Assembly: GCA_964472565.1 (NCBI GenBank)
Contig: CAYYNB010000131.1
Location: forward strand, 1-17,112
Length of the DNA: 17,112 nt
Source of the DNA: DATAMF01 sp964472565
Lineage (GTDB): Bacteria; Chloroflexota; Anaerolineae; Aggregatilineales; Aggregatilineaceae
Direction: 5' to 3'
Shown here: in pieces, positions 13,562 through 17,112 of the stretch
Layout: every line of letters starts with the position of its first letter
Position numbering within the stretch: position 1 is the stretch's first letter
The notes under the pieces: model-generated
Seen by the model: the letters and a program-made list of their open reading frames with translations, nothing else
Told to the model about the DNA's origin: nothing
Databases searched by the model: none
Translations under genes and position numbers: made by a program

Positions 13562-13604
13562 TAGTCTTCATATGGCGCAGTCTTAGCTGATAAGGTATAC
13601 ACCT

Positions 13605-14855
13605 ATGGTCGAGTATCCCCCCACGCTAGAGGCGCAGGAAAAAGAAATTCGTCGCCTGAATCGCTTGGTTGAAGCGAGTTTGGTGATCAACTCGACGCTC
13701 GATTTGCGCGTGCTGCTCGAACTCATTATGGATCACGCCGCCGAAATCACCGGCGCGGAATCCGCCTCGATCATGCTCTATGATCGCAACTCCAATGAAC
13801 TGCATTTTGTCGCCTCGACGAGCAGCAGTCCCGTCGCCAAAGATTTACTGAAAATTCCGGTGCCGTTAGATGGCAGTCTGGCAGGCACCATCCTGCGTGA
13901 AAACCGGGCAATTGTGCTCGATGATGTCGCCTCCGATCCCCGCCATTATCGTCAGGCAGATGATCAAAGCGGCTTCGAAACCCGCTCTCTGATCGGAGTC
14001 CCCATGCGCTTCCGTGACCAGTCAATCGGCGTATTGGAAGCGGTCAATAAGCGCGAGGGCAAATGGTCCGACGATGATCGCCGCAGCTTATTGATCCTGG
14101 CATCCCAGGCGGCGGTTGCCATTACCAATTCCCGTTTGGTCGAGCAAATTCAGCGCGCCTATGACGAGCTTGATCAACTGGATAAGCTCAAAAACGACTT
14201 TATCGCCATCGCCTCCCACGAATTACGCACACCCTTGAGCGTCATTTTGGGGTATGCAACCTTTCTGAAAGAAGATGCAAAGGGGGAAATTGGCGAACAT
14301 GCGAATGCCGTGCTCAACAGCGCGATCCGCATGCGCAATCTGATCGAAGATATGACCAACTTACGTTATCTCAAGTTGGGCGAGTCCGAATTAACCCGCG
14401 AGCACATCCCGCTGAGCGCGATCTTCCAGGCGGCTCAGAACGATGTCAGCAGTTTAGCCGAAGCGAAGGGCCACCGCCTGAAAGTCACCATGCCCGATAT
14501 GAGTCTGGTGGTGGTCGTGGATCGTATCAAATTGGGTATGGCGCTGACCAACATCCTTAACAACGCCATCAAATTTACCCCCAGCGGCGGTGAAATCACC
14601 TTAAGTTTTCAGCGTAAGCCGCGCGCCGTCTGGATCATCATCAGCGACACCGGAATCGGCATCCCACAGGATCAGTTAACCCGCATTTTTGAAGAGTTTT
14701 ATCAGGTCGAAGATCACATGACGCGGCGGCACGGTGGCATGGGCATTGGCCTGTCCATTGCGAAGGCTTTGGTCGAAGCGCATGGCGGGCGTATCTGGGT
14801 CGAGAGCGAAGGCCATAATCGCGGTACGTCCTTTTACATCAATCTGCCGCTGTGA
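13605..14855 (+). CDS. Soluble GAF-domain sensor histidine kinase
   Basis: This 416-residue kinase has no membrane segment and so should sense something inside the cell. A short helix (5-22) leads to a GAF domain (about 25-170), then a linking helix and the HisKA dimerisation domain with the phosphorylated histidine H205 in ASHELRTPL, then the ATP-binding domain with N box NILNNAIKFTPSGG, G1 DTGIGIP and G2 GGMGIGLSIA. All catalytic boxes are intact. The GAF ligand cannot be told. ATG 13605 has AAGG about 9 nt upstream. No response regulator is encoded in the window, so it is an orphan kinase here. Its stop overlaps the start of the acetyltransferase gene. Confidence 0.93.
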   Translation: MVEYPPTLEAQEKEIRRLNRLVEASLVINSTLDLRVLLELIMDHAAEITGAESASIMLYDRNSNELHFVASTSSSPVAKDLLKIPVPLDGSLAGTILRENRAIVLDDVASDPRHYRQADDQSGFETRSLIGVPMRFRDQSIGVLEAVNKREGKWSDDDRRSLLILASQAAVAITNSRLVEQIQRAYDELDQLDKLKNDFIAIASHELRTPLSVILGYATFLKEDAKGEIGEHANAVLNSAIRMRNLIEDMTNLRYLKLGESELTREHIPLSAIFQAAQNDVSSLAEAKGHRLKVTMPDMSLVVVVDRIKLGMALTNILNNAIKFTPSGGEITLSFQRKPRAVWIIISDTGIGIPQDQLTRIFEEFYQVEDHMTRRHGGMGIGLSIAKALVEAHGGRIWVESEGHNRGTSFYINLPL

Positions 14856-15358
14856 ACATCAAAACGGATCGTTTTACCATCCGCCCCTTCACGCCGGATG
14901 ATCTCCCGGCTGTATTCGAAGTCTACCGCCAGTGTGAAGACTTTTTAGCGCTCGGACCCAATCCCCATGCCTCGCTCAAAATGGTTGAGGCTGATTGGGA
15001 ACTCTCCCGCGCTCAAAATGGGGATTTCTGCTGCATTCTGAACCCGGTTGGCGAGGTGATCGGTGTCGTGGATGTAATACCGCATCACTTTGAAGGCTTA
15101 CCGGATCACGCGTTTATCGAACTCCTGATGATCGCCCAACCGCACCGCGCCGCCGGGCTGGGAACCGCCATTGTTCGCGCGGTAGAAAACGACCTCATCC
15201 AGCATAATGCCCTCAGTGCGATTTTGTCGGGTGTGCAGGTCAACAACGAAGGCGGCTGCCGCTTCTGGCAGCGGATGGGCTACCGCATCATCAGCGGTCC
15301 CACCCTGCTCCCCGACCAAACCACCGTCTACGCGCTGCGCAAAGACCTGCCCGGCTGA
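14852..15358 (+). CDS. GNAT-family N-acetyltransferase
   Basis: This 168-residue protein has the GNAT fold, which uses acetyl-CoA to acetylate amines on proteins or small molecules. The first strand FTIRPFTPDDLPAVFEVY is typical, and the acetyl-CoA pyrophosphate loop is seen in QPHRAAGLGTAIVRAVE, followed by VQVNNEGGCRFWQRMGY, the common motif-B region. The substrate is unknown. The start is GTG 14852, sharing GTGA with the kinase stop (4-bp overlap), which points to translational coupling and co-regulation with the kinase. Alternative starts downstream would cut into the first strand. Confidence 0.9.
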   Translation: MNIKTDRFTIRPFTPDDLPAVFEVYRQCEDFLALGPNPHASLKMVEADWELSRAQNGDFCCILNPVGEVIGVVDVIPHHFEGLPDHAFIELLMIAQPHRAAGLGTAIVRAVENDLIQHNALSAILSGVQVNNEGGCRFWQRMGYRIISGPTLLPDQTTVYALRKDLPG

Positions 15359-15362
15359 TATT

Positions 15363-15391
15363 TTGCACCTAGAACAAAAGTTCGGTATAAT
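15363..15391 (+). promoter_or_regulatory. Promoter of the radical SAM gene
   Basis: A perfect TATAAT (15386-15391) and TTGCAC (15363-15368) with a 17-bp spacer. Transcription would start near 15398, about 33 nt before ATG 15431, so the gene is not simply part of the kinase operon. Confidence 0.6.
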
Positions 15392-15430
15392 AGCAATTGT
15401 AACGCTTGCCAATTGCCGGATGGGTGCAAA

Positions 15431-16585
15431 ATGGATGGTCACGATCTGCTCAAGACCCTTGAAGGGACAACCGGGTTCGAATCTGTGGGGGATGCACCGC
15501 AGCGCGAACGCCCGGTTCGTTCGCATAAGAATCCGCAGAATCTGCCCGATTTGAGCGGCTGTATAACTGAAGTCCAGGCCGGGAATCGTCGTATGCCGGT
15601 TCTCAAAACCCTGATGACCAGCGCCTGCGAAAAAAACTGTTTTTACTGTCCCTTCCGGGCGGGGCGTTCCGCCATGAAACGTTATACCCTGACCCCCGAC
15701 GAAATGGCGCAGGGCTTTATGTCTCTCTATCGCGCCGGGGCTGTCGAAGGTCTGTTTCTCTCCTCCGGCATCATTCGCGGCGGCATCCCCAGCCAGGACA
15801 AAATTCTGGACACCGGGGCGATCCTGCGTGAGAAATACGGTTATCAGGGCTACATGCATCTGAAGATCATGCCCGGTGCAGAAATAGATCAGGTGCAGCA
15901 GGCTATGCGTCTCGCGGATCGCGTCTCGATCAATCTGGAAGCTCCCAACGCCCAACGCCTGGACGCCATCGCCCCCGGCAAGGAATTTGAAAACGAACTC
16001 CTCACCCGGCTGCATTGGGTGGAACAGATGCGCCAGGCCAGCGGCGGCGAGCTTCGCGCCAGCAGCACCACCGAATTTGTGGTCGGTCCGGCGGGTGAAT
16101 CCGACGTAGAGTTATTGAGTACCACGGAATATCTGCACCGTCATGCGGGGCTGGCTCGCGCCTACTTTTCCGCCTTCCATCCGGTGGAGGAAACCCCGCT
16201 CGATAACCACGCCCCCACTGATGATCGCCGCCGTATCCGGCTCTATCAGGCCAGTTTCTTGCTGCGCGATTACCAGTTCAGTGTCGAGGAAATGTCATTT
16301 GCACCCAACGGCCATCTTTCGCTGGATATCGATCCGAAGCGCGCCTGGGCTGATGAAGTGCTGGCCCACGCCCCGCTCGAAATTAACGCCGCTTCGCAGC
16401 AGGAACTCATGCGTGTGCCGGGTATCGGCGTCAAAGGTGCTGCGCGGATTCTGGCGGCGCGGCGGCGTGGCAAACTGCGCACCCTGCACGATCTGGAAGC
16501 TATTGGGGTTGCCAATGTGCGCCGTGTTTCGGAATATGTGCTGCTGGATGGACAGCGCCCGAACCAGCAGCTTCGCCTGTTTTAG
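15431..16585 (+). CDS. Radical SAM protein with C-terminal helix-hairpin-helix
   Basis: This 384-residue protein has the radical SAM [4Fe-4S] motif CEKNCFYC (C66, C70, C73) at the start of a TIM-barrel domain (about 55-290), with SSGIIRGG as the likely glycine-rich SAM contact and VSINLEAPN on a later strand. The C-terminus has a helix-hairpin-helix (about 316-347, core VPGIGVKGA) typical of non-specific DNA binding. This plan matches the putative DNA modification/repair radical SAM family often found beside a uracil-DNA-glycosylase-like gene; no such partner is seen here. I chose ATG 15431; a TTG at 15413 adds six residues without a better binding site. The stop overlaps that of the flavodoxin gene by four bases. 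Confidence 0.88.
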   Translation: MDGHDLLKTLEGTTGFESVGDAPQRERPVRSHKNPQNLPDLSGCITEVQAGNRRMPVLKTLMTSACEKNCFYCPFRAGRSAMKRYTLTPDEMAQGFMSLYRAGAVEGLFLSSGIIRGGIPSQDKILDTGAILREKYGYQGYMHLKIMPGAEIDQVQQAMRLADRVSINLEAPNAQRLDAIAPGKEFENELLTRLHWVEQMRQASGGELRASSTTEFVVGPAGESDVELLSTTEYLHRHAGLARAYFSAFHPVEETPLDNHAPTDDRRRIRLYQASFLLRDYQFSVEEMSFAPNGHLSLDIDPKRAWADEVLAHAPLEINAASQQELMRVPGIGVKGAARILAARRRGKLRTLHDLEAIGVANVRRVSEYVLLDGQRPNQQLRLF

Positions 16586-17085
16586 CCTTGCTGCTGCGTG
16601 ACCGCTTGGGCGATCTGCTGTGCCCAGGCGGTTGCCCGCTCCAGTTCGCCTGCCTTCAGCGGTCCTTTGGTGTCTGTCACAAAGAAACCTTCGGGTTTGA
16701 TCACGCTCTTACCTGCTTTTTTCCGAAGCGCAGCCGTGAGTGGCTCGGCGGCATAACGGTGCAGAAATAATTTCACGATAAACCGCATAAGAGGTGATTT
16801 GGTCAAAGTCCGCATATCGTCGTTCGCAATCCGCGTATCGAAAGTTGCCACGTTGACGCCCGCTAGTCCATTCGCTGGAATCTGCTCCACAAAGTCTCGT
16901 ATACCCTCTGTAAAATTCATTTTCTGCGTAGGCGACCCCACCACAAAGCACTTTAACCCCGTGAGGTCTTCCGCCTTTACATCATGGACATGCCGCACTT
17001 CAGCCTCGGCCAATGCCGCGCCGATAGCCTCTGCAATCTTTTGGGTATTGCCATAGGCCGAATCATAAACCACCAGTGTCTTCAT
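16582..17085 (-). CDS. Flavodoxin-like protein
   Basis: This 167-residue protein has a flavodoxin fold that should bind FMN. The N-terminal phosphate-binding loop is clear in VVYDSAYGNTQKIAEAI (5-21), the second strand region has CFVVGSPTQKMNFTEGI, and the third has VATFDTRIANDD before a basic segment. It is an electron carrier or a flavodoxin-domain sensor or quinone-oxidoreductase relative; the partner is unknown. The start ATG 17085 has a strong AGGAGG (17095-17100) nine bases upstream. It converges on the radical SAM gene with a 4-bp stop overlap (16582-16585). Its upstream region is cut by the window edge. Confidence 0.88.
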   Translation of the reverse strand: MKTLVVYDSAYGNTQKIAEAIGAALAEAEVRHVHDVKAEDLTGLKCFVVGSPTQKMNFTEGIRDFVEQIPANGLAGVNVATFDTRIANDDMRTLTKSPLMRFIVKLFLHRYAAEPLTAALRKKAGKSVIKPEGFFVTDTKGPLKAGELERATAWAQQIAQAVTQQQG

Positions 17086-17112
17086 TTGAACCCGCCTCCT
17101 GTAACGGTTGCT

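Larger units (their letters stand above)
12928..13604. other. oriC: Chromosomal replication origin (oriC)
   Basis: 677 non-coding bp between dnaA and the histidine kinase gene. After the dnaA terminator come a phased DnaA-box array (13010-13083), NrdR-like pair 2 (13120-13168), a second DnaA-box group (13216-13256), NrdR-like pair 3 (13273-13320), and two boxes leading through a GC block into TAC repeats and AT-rich DNA (13354-13400). Position beside dnaA, box density and the unwinding-element layout together make this a confident origin call. The last 140 bp (13461-13604) hold a hairpin-borne ribosome binding site and a tiny open frame. Confidence 0.92.

Noticed and set aside
15098..16015. 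305-codon minus-strand open frame opposite the acetyltransferase and radical SAM genes
   Set aside because: It spans two well-supported genes and their promoter, has no recognisable domain and looks like a GC-driven shadow.

Overview
The window looks like chromosomal DNA from a free-living bacterium, most likely a Chloroflexota (Anaerolineae-like) lineage. This is inferred from style and not proven: membrane-anchored proteins with long Thr/Pro linkers, a G5/DUF348 protein upstream of rsmA, and moderately high GC. A run of exactly 100 N at 4991-5090 marks a scaffold gap, so the source is a draft or metagenome assembly and the order across the gap is an assembler join.

Layout. 1-119 may hold the start of a gene leaving the left edge on the minus strand. 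254-1594 (-) is a CNNM/CorC-type membrane protein with CBS domains. 2094-2891 (+) is a secreted or anchored protein with two similar beta-sandwich repeats; its stop overlaps that of rsmA (-), which follows a G5/DUF348 wall-type protein. The small SRP RNA gene (4792-4911, -), with a near-consensus promoter, lies just upstream. Across the gap, 5096-8768 (-) is a tight five-gene run: a PrsA/SurA-like foldase lipoprotein, three paralogous membrane-anchored Thr/Pro-linker proteins (the first one short) and a single-domain KaiC-like ATPase. Divergent from it are a class I aminotransferase and a 206-residue protein I do not recognise.

10852-13604 is the replication-initiation locus: a long regulatory region, dnaA, and a well-formed oriC downstream of dnaA. 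The oriC has eleven DnaA boxes (six in an 11-bp-phased array), and its last two boxes lead through a short GC block into DnaA-trio-like TAC repeats and an AT-rich stretch, the layout of the unwinding element known from Bacillus subtilis. dnaN is not next to dnaA.

The most interesting signal is not a gene. Six ungapped copies of a 16-bp near-palindrome (consensus CCCCCATATCTGGCGG) occur only in the two non-coding regions flanking dnaA, arranged as three pairs with centres 32, 33 and 32 bp apart. The core (C-x-A-x-A-T-x-x-x-G) and the three-turn pairing match what is known of NrdR boxes, so NrdR or a similar regulator may tie nucleotide supply to dnaA expression and origin firing. The region upstream of dnaA also has nine GANTC sites in 216 bp.

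Right of oriC are a soluble GAF histidine kinase translationally coupled to a GNAT acetyltransferase, then a radical SAM protein with a C-terminal DNA-binding-type helix-hairpin-helix under its own promoter, converging with a flavodoxin-like gene that could in principle supply its electrons.
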